Shown here: positions 1 through 7,506 of the stretch, in pieces
How positions within the stretch are numbered: the stretch's first letter is position 1
How the letters are laid out: each line of letters begins with the position of its first letter
Translations under genes and position numbers: made by a program
The notes under the pieces: generated by a model
Databases searched by the model: none
What the model was told of the DNA's origin: nothing
Seen by the model: the letters and a program-made list of their open reading frames with translations, nothing else
Source: Arcanobacterium haemolyticum DSM 20595
Lineage (GTDB): Bacteria; Actinomycetota; Actinomycetes; Actinomycetales; Actinomycetaceae
DNA: 64,000 nucleotides
Reading direction: 5' to 3'
NCBI RefSeq assembly: GCF_000092365.1
Contig: NC_014218.1
Coordinates: forward strand, 1,550,001 to 1,614,000

Positions 1-185
1 TCACGAACAGTGATTTCAATACGCTCAGAGATTTCTGCTTGAGCCGGGTTTGGTTCATGTGTTACTTCAACTTCAACACGTTGAGCACGAGGAGCAAACT
101 GTTCAATTTTTGCTAGCTTCTCTTCAACAAATTCACGGAAGTTGTCACTAACTTCGGCGTTACGGCCTTTAACTACGAATTCCAC
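1..185 (-). CDS. hpf: Ribosome hibernation-promoting factor, N-terminal part (runs off the window edge)
   Basis: Only the first 61 codons are in the window; the gene continues past base 1. The protein starts MEFVVKGRNAEVSDNFREFV and continues with EEKLAKIEQF and alternating VEVEV strand residues. This is the beta-alpha-beta start of the HPF/RaiA ribosome-binding domain, which docks in the 30S decoding channel and inactivates ribosomes in stationary phase or stress. The GTG start at 185 follows a strong AAGGAGG Shine-Dalgarno five bases upstream, which decides the start. Whether this is the long dimerising form usual in actinobacteria cannot be seen here. Confidence 0.85.
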   Translation of the reverse strand, partial: MEFVVKGRNAEVSDNFREFVEEKLAKIEQFAPRAQRVEVEVTHEPNPAQAEISERIEITVR

Positions 186-333
186 GATGACCTCCTTGGG
201 TCGTGAGAGTGGCAGCGTTGCCACGTTGAGGGGACTTGCGCTCGCAGACGCGAGCAGGAAACACTCACCACCTACTTTCATCCGAGCGTAATCACAGCTT
301 CAGTGAGATTCACTCCTTTAATCTGTTACCTCA

Positions 334-362
334 AGTATAGTGCCTCACATCACAAAAGGGAA
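334..362 (-). promoter_or_regulatory. Candidate promoter of hpf
   Basis: Reading on the minus strand, TTCCCT (357-362) is followed after 17 bases by TATACT (334-339), a good -10 with a poor -35. It lies about 150 bases upstream of the hpf start. A small palindrome, GTGA-N3-TCAC at 303-313, sits just downstream of the predicted start point and could be an operator. The rest of the 186-400 gap shows no gene. Confidence 0.4.
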
Positions 363-400
363 TCTTTTTCACCCCATTCAGCGGTCAGCATATCCTCTAG

Positions 401-1111
401 TCAAGGATGGTCAGTAACCGCTAAAACCACCGCACCACACACCCGGCCACCAGCCGCTTCAATCGCCCGTTGCGCCCCAACCAACGTAGCCCCAGTTGTC
501 AAAACATCATCAACTAACACCACGTCACGCCCCGAAAAATCCGCCACAGATCGCTGCCCCCGTAACTTCCGCGCCCTATCCGCAGCGCTCCCCGAACCAC
601 GCGCAACATTCACAGCTTTCAGCCCATCAACATAAGGCACACCCCACAACTCGGCCACAGCGCACGCCGCCACCCCGGCAACAAACCGGCCATCCCGGCG
701 TCGGCCTCGAGACGACGCCAACGGAACAACCACCACGCGATCCCATCGCGCCGCAGGAAAGGCCCGCACCGCGTCCAGATCCGCCACAATCCGCGAAAAC
801 AAACCAGAAAAAGCCTGATCCGCCCGACGATCTCGAGTATTCTTCCACCCCACGATCGCACGTGCAACGCGCCCCGAATACCAAGCCTTGCCCCACACGG
901 GAAACGCCACAGAGTCAGATTCGTCATCGCACACGCTCACCAAAAACCTCGCGTCGCCACCAGCCCGCCACCACGGGCCTTCCCACAACGCCGCACACGC
1001 GCTACACAAACTTTCGTCAACTGCGCCGCACCCCAAGCACCACCGTGGGAAAACGATATCGGCAACATCGCCCCACAATCGCCTCAAAAAGCCCGGCCAC
1101 ACGGCAATCAC
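401..1111 (-). CDS. ComF family phosphoribosyltransferase-like protein
   Basis: The protein has an N-terminal pair of CxxC motifs (CLGC and CSAC), as in the ComF/GntX zinc-binding region, and a C-terminal type I phosphoribosyltransferase fold with the PRPP loop VVLVDDVLTTGAT. ComF proteins are linked to DNA uptake in competent bacteria; in actinobacteria the gene usually sits downstream of mtrAB-lpqB, as here, and its role is not settled. I chose the GTG start at 1111 because it overlaps the lpqB stop by 4 bases (GTGA), like the other junctions in this operon. An upstream ATG at 1156 would add 15 residues and overlap lpqB by 49 bases. Last gene of the mtrA-mtrB-lpqB-comF unit. Confidence 0.85.
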   Translation of the reverse strand: MIAVWPGFLRRLWGDVADIVFPRWCLGCGAVDESLCSACAALWEGPWWRAGGDARFLVSVCDDESDSVAFPVWGKAWYSGRVARAIVGWKNTRDRRADQAFSGLFSRIVADLDAVRAFPAARWDRVVVVPLASSRGRRRDGRFVAGVAACAVAELWGVPYVDGLKAVNVARGSGSAADRARKLRGQRSVADFSGRDVVLVDDVLTTGATLVGAQRAIEAAGGRVCGAVVLAVTDHP

Positions 1112-2787
1112 CCTGGATAGGCAGGCGAGGATGCGTGTTGAATAACTTGGCGCCATCCACCGGCGTCGTAGGCGAAGATTTCATCCTTGGATGTGTGGAG
1201 CAAGATGGATTCGTCGTTGCGCCCAGCGGTCACGTCCACAATATCTTCCAACGATGAGGACAAAAGTGAAATGTTCTCCCCCAACGGCACGGAATATAAA
1301 GAATTGACTGTGGAGGACTGAGTTTTTCCGATTGCAACAAGCCGCGAATCGGATACCCAGGCGATGTCTTGGGCGTCGGCGAACCGCTGCCCCACTCGGA
1401 TCGGATCGCTCAACGATTGTGGGATTCCGGCGTTGTCACGCACGATTCCCGCGATGAGGATCTGTACGCCGTTTTCGTTTTCCACGATCACCGCGAGCCG
1501 TACGCCTTCGCGGGATACCGCGAGCGCCCGTACTTTTACGCCTTCGAGCCATGGGGCGTCTACACGGGTTACCGTGCCGGAGGCTATGTTGGCTACAGTG
1601 AAGGATTTGTTCGGTTCGCGTTCTGATACCCAGGCGAAGCCTTTGCGGTCGGTTGATGGAGGTACAAGGGCTGTTCCGTTAACCAGGGGGCTTGCGCCAT
1701 TTTCTTGGGAGACACGATAGAGGGTTTGTTTGTTGTTTCCGAGTGCCACGAATTCTGTTGTGGTTTCGCCGTATGGGATGGCGATGTTGGTGAGTCCGAG
1801 TGATACAAGAGCTTCTGCTCCGGGCACGGGGTGGATTCCGTCGTCTTTGACTACCGCGGGTTTCCCGTCGACGAGGACCATGAGCGATGAGGCCGAGTAA
1901 GGGTATGCGGGTACGTCTGTGTTAGTTTGCGCTGTAAGTGGTACGCCGTTTGCGGTGAGTTCTACGCGTGAGATTCCTGCGATGGCGCTGAGTGTTTTGG
2001 AGAATTGTGCGTAGACGAGGTTACGGACACGTTGTGGCAGTTCTGCTACTTCACTGCTCAGGTCCACGCGCGCGGTTCCGTCTTCTACCGTAACGGGGTT
2101 TGTTAGGCGCGTTCCCGTTGGCAGGACTGGGTTTACTGATTCGGCGAGCCACGCAGGTGGACCGTCTACGATTCCGCGCGCAACCGATGACGCTACTTGG
2201 GAGCGTGGATACCAACGCACGTCCGTCACGAGCGCATTTTGGTCTTGCGTTGGGAAGTAGAGTGGGACGCGCACGAATAGCGTTCGGAACAGTGAGTCTG
2301 GCATTGTCACACCGTCAGGGACGACGGCGATGCGCCATTGTCCTGATTTTTCACGAACAAGGGAAAATTCGTTCGATAGGGTGGCGTCTGCTGTGGCGGC
2401 GGTGAATCGTCCTGTGGAGTCGAGGATGCCGCCTGCTCCTACGGTGACTCTGTATGCACCGGATCGAGTTTGGCTGACTTGCTGGTTTTGTGAGTCTGGA
2501 TAGATGCGCACTTGTGTGGCAGGGTTCCAGGCTGTGGAGGCGTCGGCAGTGAGATATTGGCGTGCTACCACGAAATCGTCGGAGAAGCCGGCGGATGATG
2601 CTCGCATGAAGCCCACCACGATGTCTTCTGGTTCTGCGCCTTCGGCCGGCCCTTGGGGGTCGAGTACGATTCCGCTAGTTGTTTGCTTGGGTCGATCTAC
2701 TGCGTATGGGACGCCGGAGGTTGGGATCCGAGCGCATCCGGATACCAAGAGGATTATGGCTATGAGGACAGTGATTTTGTTTTTCAT
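1108..2787 (-). CDS. lpqB: Lipoprotein LpqB, MtrB-associated
   Basis: A 559-residue predicted lipoprotein. The signal peptide MKNKITVLIAIILL ends in the lipobox VSGC, with the lipidated Cys at residue 18. A GerMN-like domain (roughly residues 190-290) is followed by a C-terminal beta-propeller-like region, the LpqB family layout. In mycobacteria LpqB interacts with the extracellular part of MtrB and tunes MtrA phosphorylation and cell division. The start overlaps the mtrB stop by 4 bases (ATGA), so translation is probably coupled. Family and context agree, so the assignment is firm. Confidence 0.95.
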   Translation of the reverse strand: MKNKITVLIAIILLVSGCARIPTSGVPYAVDRPKQTTSGIVLDPQGPAEGAEPEDIVVGFMRASSAGFSDDFVVARQYLTADASTAWNPATQVRIYPDSQNQQVSQTRSGAYRVTVGAGGILDSTGRFTAATADATLSNEFSLVREKSGQWRIAVVPDGVTMPDSLFRTLFVRVPLYFPTQDQNALVTDVRWYPRSQVASSVARGIVDGPPAWLAESVNPVLPTGTRLTNPVTVEDGTARVDLSSEVAELPQRVRNLVYAQFSKTLSAIAGISRVELTANGVPLTAQTNTDVPAYPYSASSLMVLVDGKPAVVKDDGIHPVPGAEALVSLGLTNIAIPYGETTTEFVALGNNKQTLYRVSQENGASPLVNGTALVPPSTDRKGFAWVSEREPNKSFTVANIASGTVTRVDAPWLEGVKVRALAVSREGVRLAVIVENENGVQILIAGIVRDNAGIPQSLSDPIRVGQRFADAQDIAWVSDSRLVAIGKTQSSTVNSLYSVPLGENISLLSSSLEDIVDVTAGRNDESILLHTSKDEIFAYDAGGWRQVIQHASSPAYPG

Positions 2788-4448
2788 TCTGTAGCCTCCG
2801 TAGCACGTGCGTCTGGTTCGTCATGTGCTGTTGGCGATGTGAATGGTTCTGGTACATCGAGCGGGAGTGGATGTGAGAAGTCTTCTCCTGGATTGCGTGG
2901 CACGGTTAGCAAGAATGTGGAACCGATCCCGAGTTCACCGGTTGCTTCAAGCGTGCCTCCGTGGATGAGAGCATCTTCTTTCGCGATAGTCAGGCCCAAC
3001 CCAGTTCCGCCAGATTTGCGGACCCGAGATGAGTCCGCACGCCAGAATCGATCGAACACGTGGGCTGCGTGTTCTTCAGTGAGCCCCACCCCGTTGTCTT
3101 GTACTCGTACTGCCACGGCGTCACGCCCGCCTACCACAGATACATGGACTGGCTTACCTCCAGCGTGTTCTAGCGCGTTCACAACTAGATTGCGGATCAC
3201 GCGTTCGATTCGTCGTGGCTCTACTTGTGCTGTGGTGTCACCAGTCTTGTCTAGCCGAACGATCACACCGTTATCGAGTGCGAGTGGTTCTGCCATATCG
3301 ATGACGTCACGTGCAATATCAGCAATATCGACGTCTTGGGCAGCAAGAGCCATGCCACCGGCGTCGTACCTAGAAATTTCTAGGAGATCAGAAAGCATCG
3401 CATCCAAATTACGCAACTGGGTGTGTTGTAATTCGGCGCTTCGTTTGAGGGCTGGAGGAAGCTCGTCACGCTTGTCGTAGATAAGCTGGCCCGCCATACG
3501 AATCGTGGTTACAGGGGATCGAAGTTCGTGCGAAACGGCCGAAACGAAGTCTGTTTGAATCGCAGACATTCGTTGCATCCTCGTAAACTGTTCTTCCAAT
3601 GACGATGCCATCGTGTTAAACGAATCCCCCAACTGGGCTAATTCGTCTGCACCATTGACTTTCATACGCGAATCGAAATCACCTTCGGTAAGTTTTTGCG
3701 CGTTCGCCGCGGCAGCCCGAATCGGCCGCAAAATAAACCGCACCATCATCCATGCCACAATAACAAGCAGCGCCAACAGTCCAACCATGCCAAACGATTG
3801 CGCCTGAATCGTGGCGTTCAGAAGATCTTGCTGGTTAGCCAACGAAAACACGGCATACAGTTCATAATCTCCAGATCCAGGAATACGGATCTGTTTGCCC
3901 ACGATAATGCCCGGGATTTCCTTGTTTTGTGCGTTGGCGATTGATACAGATTGCCAGCCCAAATCGGCGTCACTTCGCACGATTTCCCGAAGTTCCGGGG
4001 TAATCAGCGAACGCACGCGCGTTGTCGTGGCCGTTTCTGGTTCCAAAATAGGTATGCCGGAAAACTCTTGGTTTGGGGAACGCAGCAGCACCCCGCCAAG
4101 CAATTCACGTGCAGGATCGTAAAGAGAGGATACGAGTTCGAGCGCTACGCGTTGCGATTGCGCCGTCGTTGGCGCAATCGCAACCGAGAAGCGTTCTTGA
4201 GCTAGTTGAGTGTCAGTGGCGAACCGCTCAATATCAACGGATACAGTCCGATCGAATACAGCGTTCTTCACTTGGTATGTGATGGCCGTTCCGGTGATCG
4301 CAATACCCACAAGTGATGCGAGCGCGATGAACGTTATTGTGCGTAATGAGAGCGAGGAACGCCATCGCTGCTGATAGGAAGCGAATTTACGTTCAATAAC
4401 ATCGAATATGCTGCGCCGTTTGCGTGGGCGGCTCTCTTCCTGGTTCAC
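2784..4448 (-). CDS. mtrB: Sensor histidine kinase MtrB
   Basis: A 554-residue membrane kinase. TM1 is near residues 37-60, an extracytoplasmic sensor spans about 61-215, and TM2 is near 221-241, followed by HAMP. The HisKA motif SHELRSP has the phospho-accepting His at 307. The ATPase part has the N-box (LVVNALEHAGG), G1 (DNGVGL) and G2 (GTGLGL). It phosphorylates MtrA and controls cell wall turnover, division and osmotic responses in actinobacteria. It overlaps mtrA and lpqB by 4 bases on either side. The C-terminal 40 residues after the kinase core are acidic and Pro-rich, which is common in the family. Confidence 0.95.
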   Translation of the reverse strand: MNQEESRPRKRRSIFDVIERKFASYQQRWRSSLSLRTITFIALASLVGIAITGTAITYQVKNAVFDRTVSVDIERFATDTQLAQERFSVAIAPTTAQSQRVALELVSSLYDPARELLGGVLLRSPNQEFSGIPILEPETATTTRVRSLITPELREIVRSDADLGWQSVSIANAQNKEIPGIIVGKQIRIPGSGDYELYAVFSLANQQDLLNATIQAQSFGMVGLLALLVIVAWMMVRFILRPIRAAAANAQKLTEGDFDSRMKVNGADELAQLGDSFNTMASSLEEQFTRMQRMSAIQTDFVSAVSHELRSPVTTIRMAGQLIYDKRDELPPALKRSAELQHTQLRNLDAMLSDLLEISRYDAGGMALAAQDVDIADIARDVIDMAEPLALDNGVIVRLDKTGDTTAQVEPRRIERVIRNLVVNALEHAGGKPVHVSVVGGRDAVAVRVQDNGVGLTEEHAAHVFDRFWRADSSRVRKSGGTGLGLTIAKEDALIHGGTLEATGELGIGSTFLLTVPRNPGEDFSHPLPLDVPEPFTSPTAHDEPDARATEATE

Positions 4449-5119
4449 TCCTTAACGGCACCTGCTCGGTAGCCTACGCCACGGACTGTGAGCACGACGC
4501 CCGGGTTTTCTGGATCACGTTCCACTTTGGCGCGCAGGCGCTGAATGTGCACGTTAACCAGGCGAGTATCTGCTGAATGGCGGTATCCCCATACTTGTTC
4601 AAGGAGTTCTTCGCGAGAAAACACTTGGTATGGCTTACGAGCCAGTACAGTAAGCAGATCGAATTCGAGCGGAGTGAGGTGAACGGTTTCGTGCCCGCGT
4701 TTGACTTCGTGTGCTTTGAGATCGATGCTTAAGTCCGCAACCTTCAAAATTTCGGATTCGTTTTCTTGGCGGCGCAGGCGGACTTTCACGCGTGCCAAAA
4801 GAACCGAGTTTTCGAAAGGCTTAGTCACATAATCGTCTGCGCCTGCTTCCAGGCCGGCAATGACATCAAGGGAGTCCGTCTTTGCACTCATCATGATGAT
4901 TGGCACATCGGATTCTTCGCGCAACAAACGGCATACCGAGACGCCATCGAGCCCCGGCAACATCACGTCAAGCAACACGAGATCTGGGTGTTCTGCACGG
5001 AAAAGCGGCACTACGTTGGATCCGTTTGCACATACGGATACGTCGTATCCTTCTGATTCCAGAAGGATTGCCACCATTTCGGAGATTCCTGGATCGTCAT
5101 CTACAACAAGAATGCGCAT
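4445..5119 (-). CDS. mtrA: Response regulator MtrA
   Basis: A 224-residue OmpR/PhoB-type regulator. The receiver has acidic residues DDD at 7-9, the phospho-acceptor Asp51 in LVLLDVMLPGLDG, and the conserved Lys in DDYVTKPF. The C-terminal winged helix ends with VNVHIQRLRAKVE and VRGVGYRAG. MtrA is the essential actinobacterial master regulator of cell wall and division genes. It is the first gene of the mtrA-mtrB-lpqB-comF unit. An AAAGGCG Shine-Dalgarno precedes the ATG. The 34-base gap to the DUF3499 gene upstream, on the same strand, would allow co-transcription. Confidence 0.95.
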   Translation of the reverse strand: MRILVVDDDPGISEMVAILLESEGYDVSVCANGSNVVPLFRAEHPDLVLLDVMLPGLDGVSVCRLLREESDVPIIMMSAKTDSLDVIAGLEAGADDYVTKPFENSVLLARVKVRLRRQENESEILKVADLSIDLKAHEVKRGHETVHLTPLEFDLLTVLARKPYQVFSREELLEQVWGYRHSADTRLVNVHIQRLRAKVERDPENPGVVLTVRGVGYRAGAVKE

Positions 5120-5153
5120 CTATTCGCCTTTCACATTGGTTAATAGCTTTACT

Positions 5154-5600
5154 TTACCGGATTGTTTCATCGTCTGATACGGGTGTGAGATCAGCGCTAG
5201 AGGCTTCTTCAGAGGTTTCGCCACCACCGTTAATCATTGACAAATGGGGACGCGGCCGCGGGGTTGCGGAAATATCCATGGAGGTCCGGCGAATTTCGCG
5301 TTGTGCCGGGCGCGGCGGTGGAACGTCCCGCCGGGAGGCTTCACGTATGGCGTCCGCGAGCGCCGTGAGATCGTCTGTTGATGGCGCGACGGGTTCGAAT
5401 TCGGTTTTGAGGCGGATCATTTGCCATCCTACGGGCACAGTAACGGTGTGGGCGTGTTGCGCGCATAGATCAAACGCACCAGGAAGTGGAACGGGCGATA
5501 ATGGCCCGAGCACGGCTGTTGCTTGTTTGTAATCGTAGGTCATGGTGGCTGCTGCAGGGTTGTTGCAGGCGCTTCGGCTACAGTGTCGGATTGGACTCAC
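5154..5600 (-). CDS. DUF3499 family protein
   Basis: With the GTG start at 5600 the protein is 148 residues and begins MSPIRHCSRSACNNPAAATM, the typical Cys-containing N-terminus of actinobacterial DUF3499 proteins. Two further Cys/His positions (FDLCAQHAH) suggest a small metal-binding fold. The tail from about residue 80 is Pro/Arg-rich and probably disordered. Function is unknown. Longer in-frame starts up to 5813 exist, but they would overlap the divergent gene and lack family similarity. No Shine-Dalgarno precedes the start; a -10-like TAGACT lies 7 bases upstream, so the mRNA may be leaderless. The arrangement divergent from the zincin-like gene is common in actinobacteria. Confidence 0.85.
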   Translation of the reverse strand: MSPIRHCSRSACNNPAAATMTYDYKQATAVLGPLSPVPLPGAFDLCAQHAHTVTVPVGWQMIRLKTEFEPVAPSTDDLTALADAIREASRRDVPPPRPAQREIRRTSMDISATPRPRPHLSMINGGGETSEEASSADLTPVSDDETIR

Positions 5601-5654
5601 GGTTTCAAGTCTACAACGCTCGTGGTTAAGTTTCGGGTGGCTTACCATAGACGT
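5601..5654. promoter_or_regulatory. Divergent promoter region, possibly leaderless both ways
   Basis: The 54-base gap between two GTG starts has no good Shine-Dalgarno on either strand. On minus, TAGACT ends 7 bases before the GTG at 5600. On plus, TACCAT (5643-5648) ends 6 bases before the GTG at 5655. This TANNNT-to-start spacing is the signature of actinobacterial leaderless transcripts. The starts of transcription are inferred. Confidence 0.45.
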
Positions 5655-6083
5655 GTGAGTATTCTTCCGAAACGTTCGAATGGGCGGAGGCGCGACCGCC
5701 ATGGCCGCGGTATGCGGGGTCCGCTTGTGGGCCCAGAATCGCCTGCTTTCCGTTCGCGCGCCCAAAAGTTTGATGACGTTCTCGCGGTTGAATTGGCTGC
5801 ATTTCATGAACATTTGGGGCCGCGTTTAGATCGGTTTGACGTGGCTGTGTTGGATGTTCCAGCGGCGGATCCAGCTCCGTGGGAGGATGGGGTTCCGTTG
5901 GCTCGTTTTTTGCCGTTTGAGCGCCCGTCGAAGATTTATGGCCGGCTTGTCTTTTATCGGATGCCGTTGGAGATGGCTATGTTAGCTGAGGATGATCCGC
6001 GTGGGTTTATTCACGAGGTCATGGTTGGCCAGATTGCTACCGCGATGGAAATGGATCCGCGGGACGTGGATTATCTGCGTTAG
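5655..6083 (+). CDS. Metallopeptidase-family (zincin-like) protein, metal site degenerate
   Basis: A 142-residue protein resembling the small zincin-like family (DUF1025, PF06262): RF-x8-LDVPAADPAP, then FERPSKIYGRLVFYR. Where active family members have HExxH, this one reads HEVMV: the first His-Glu is kept but the second zinc-ligand His is gone. Many actinobacterial relatives are likewise altered here, so catalysis should not be assumed. The GTG start was chosen because upstream in-frame sequence runs into the divergent gene's coding region; the start looks leaderless. Its last 47 bases overlap the 3' end of the opposite-strand DUF5719 gene. Confidence 0.75.
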   Translation: MSILPKRSNGRRRDRHGRGMRGPLVGPESPAFRSRAQKFDDVLAVELAAFHEHLGPRLDRFDVAVLDVPAADPAPWEDGVPLARFLPFERPSKIYGRLVFYRMPLEMAMLAEDDPRGFIHEVMVGQIATAMEMDPRDVDYLR

Positions 6084-7506
6084 GGTGGACGTTGACGCGT
6101 ACTCCTTGCGCGTCGGTTCCTTGCGCAGTGAGTGGGATTGCGGTGATTCCTGTGCCCGAGTTGAGGGGTTGCGTTGCGTAGATTGATCCGGTGATCGACG
6201 ACGACGCCGTGACCCATACATAATCTAGCCCGTCAGGTAGCTCAATTTGTTGTGTGCCTGTGATGTGGCGTTGTTCTTCGTGGCTGATCTGCCCGTGGGA
6301 ATCGTAGCCGGTGATCGTGACGTCAGCATTAGTGGGTGTGGTGAGGACGAGCGATGCTGTTCCAGTAACAGCTGCACCGCCTGTGCGCAAGGATGGCTGG
6401 GCTCCGATCCAGGCTTGATCTTTTCCAGCGGTTCCTTCGATGCTCATGTTGACGCTTCCCGTAATGGGCTGATCTGCGGCGATACGCACAGCGTACGCGC
6501 CAGGGGCGGTGCCATCGAGCGTGAGGTCAATAACGGATTGAGCGGGCAGCCGAACGTCTTGTGCGCCGGCGAGTGCGTGTTCACGTTCGCCAATGAGCGA
6601 TACGTGGGCGGTGATTTCTTCTTGTTGTGGGTTCACGATACGTACTGACGCATGGTGTTTTTCTGCATTATCGGCTTCTACAGCACGGTTTTCTGGAATA
6701 ACAAGCCCTGGAATAACAATGTTTTTCCCTGAATCGGAGTGGGAAACAAACGACATGCCTTGCGGGGTGAGCCCATCGAGCGAGTTTGTTTGCAAGGATG
6801 CGGAAAACACGCCAGAATCCGAGGTGAGGTGAAGTGCTAGCTGAGCCGTATCCGGGATTAGCCCATCAAGGCTGATCTGCGATCGGCTTTTTGCGGGTAC
6901 AACAATGTGATGGTTACTGGTGAGTTCGAGTGGACCAGTGGCTCCGTATGCGTTCACGGATACCGTGATGGGGTTTTCTCCGGGGTTGAGTATGGCGAGG
7001 GAGTTGTATGTGCCAACTTTTGCTTGAGATCCGGACAACCAGACAGATTGCCGTGCCCACTGGCACGGGTTCGCTGCCAACCCGCGCATGTCGGCTCCTC
7101 CGATGCGCACGATGGAGGCTCCCATAATATGGCCGTCCTTGATTCGATGGTCTGATGCGTAGACCACCCCGGTGGCTTGCGTTACACCTAGATCAGATTC
7201 TGCGTGAGAGACGATCGTTGTGGCATCAACCGAGGATTGTTGTGCAATATCAAACCACTGTGCACCATCAACGAAAACCACGCCCTGACCTGAAATGGAT
7301 TCGGCTTCGTGGTTGACGTTGACTCCCGATTCGACAGTGCGAGTAGCACCGCCTGTACAGGCGAGTGAAAAAGTCTGCCCCATCGGCACATATTCTGGGC
7401 TAGTTTCTGCCGCCGTAGTTCGCGCTGGCAACGTAAAGGCCGCTCCTATAACACCTGCGGCTAGCGCGATCACAGCTACACCAGACAGAATCGGTTTGAT
7501 TTTCAT
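6037..7506 (-). CDS. DUF5719 family secreted or membrane-anchored protein
   Basis: A 489-residue protein. The N-terminus MKIKPILSGVAVIALAAGVI forms a signal peptide or anchor; the rest is extracytoplasmic with repeated beta-rich stretches such as TVSVNAYGATGPLE. This matches the DUF5719 family, found in actinobacteria directly downstream of the large membrane glycosyltransferase and near whiB, as here. The ATG at 7506 overlaps the glycosyltransferase stop (4 bases), which fixes the start and implies coupling. A role in cell-surface polysaccharide or glycoprotein assembly is inferred only from its neighbour. Confidence 0.8.
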   Translation of the reverse strand: MKIKPILSGVAVIALAAGVIGAAFTLPARTTAAETSPEYVPMGQTFSLACTGGATRTVESGVNVNHEAESISGQGVVFVDGAQWFDIAQQSSVDATTIVSHAESDLGVTQATGVVYASDHRIKDGHIMGASIVRIGGADMRGLAANPCQWARQSVWLSGSQAKVGTYNSLAILNPGENPITVSVNAYGATGPLELTSNHHIVVPAKSRSQISLDGLIPDTAQLALHLTSDSGVFSASLQTNSLDGLTPQGMSFVSHSDSGKNIVIPGLVIPENRAVEADNAEKHHASVRIVNPQQEEITAHVSLIGEREHALAGAQDVRLPAQSVIDLTLDGTAPGAYAVRIAADQPITGSVNMSIEGTAGKDQAWIGAQPSLRTGGAAVTGTASLVLTTPTNADVTITGYDSHGQISHEEQRHITGTQQIELPDGLDYVWVTASSSITGSIYATQPLNSGTGITAIPLTAQGTDAQGVRVNVHPNADNPRPADPFPSR

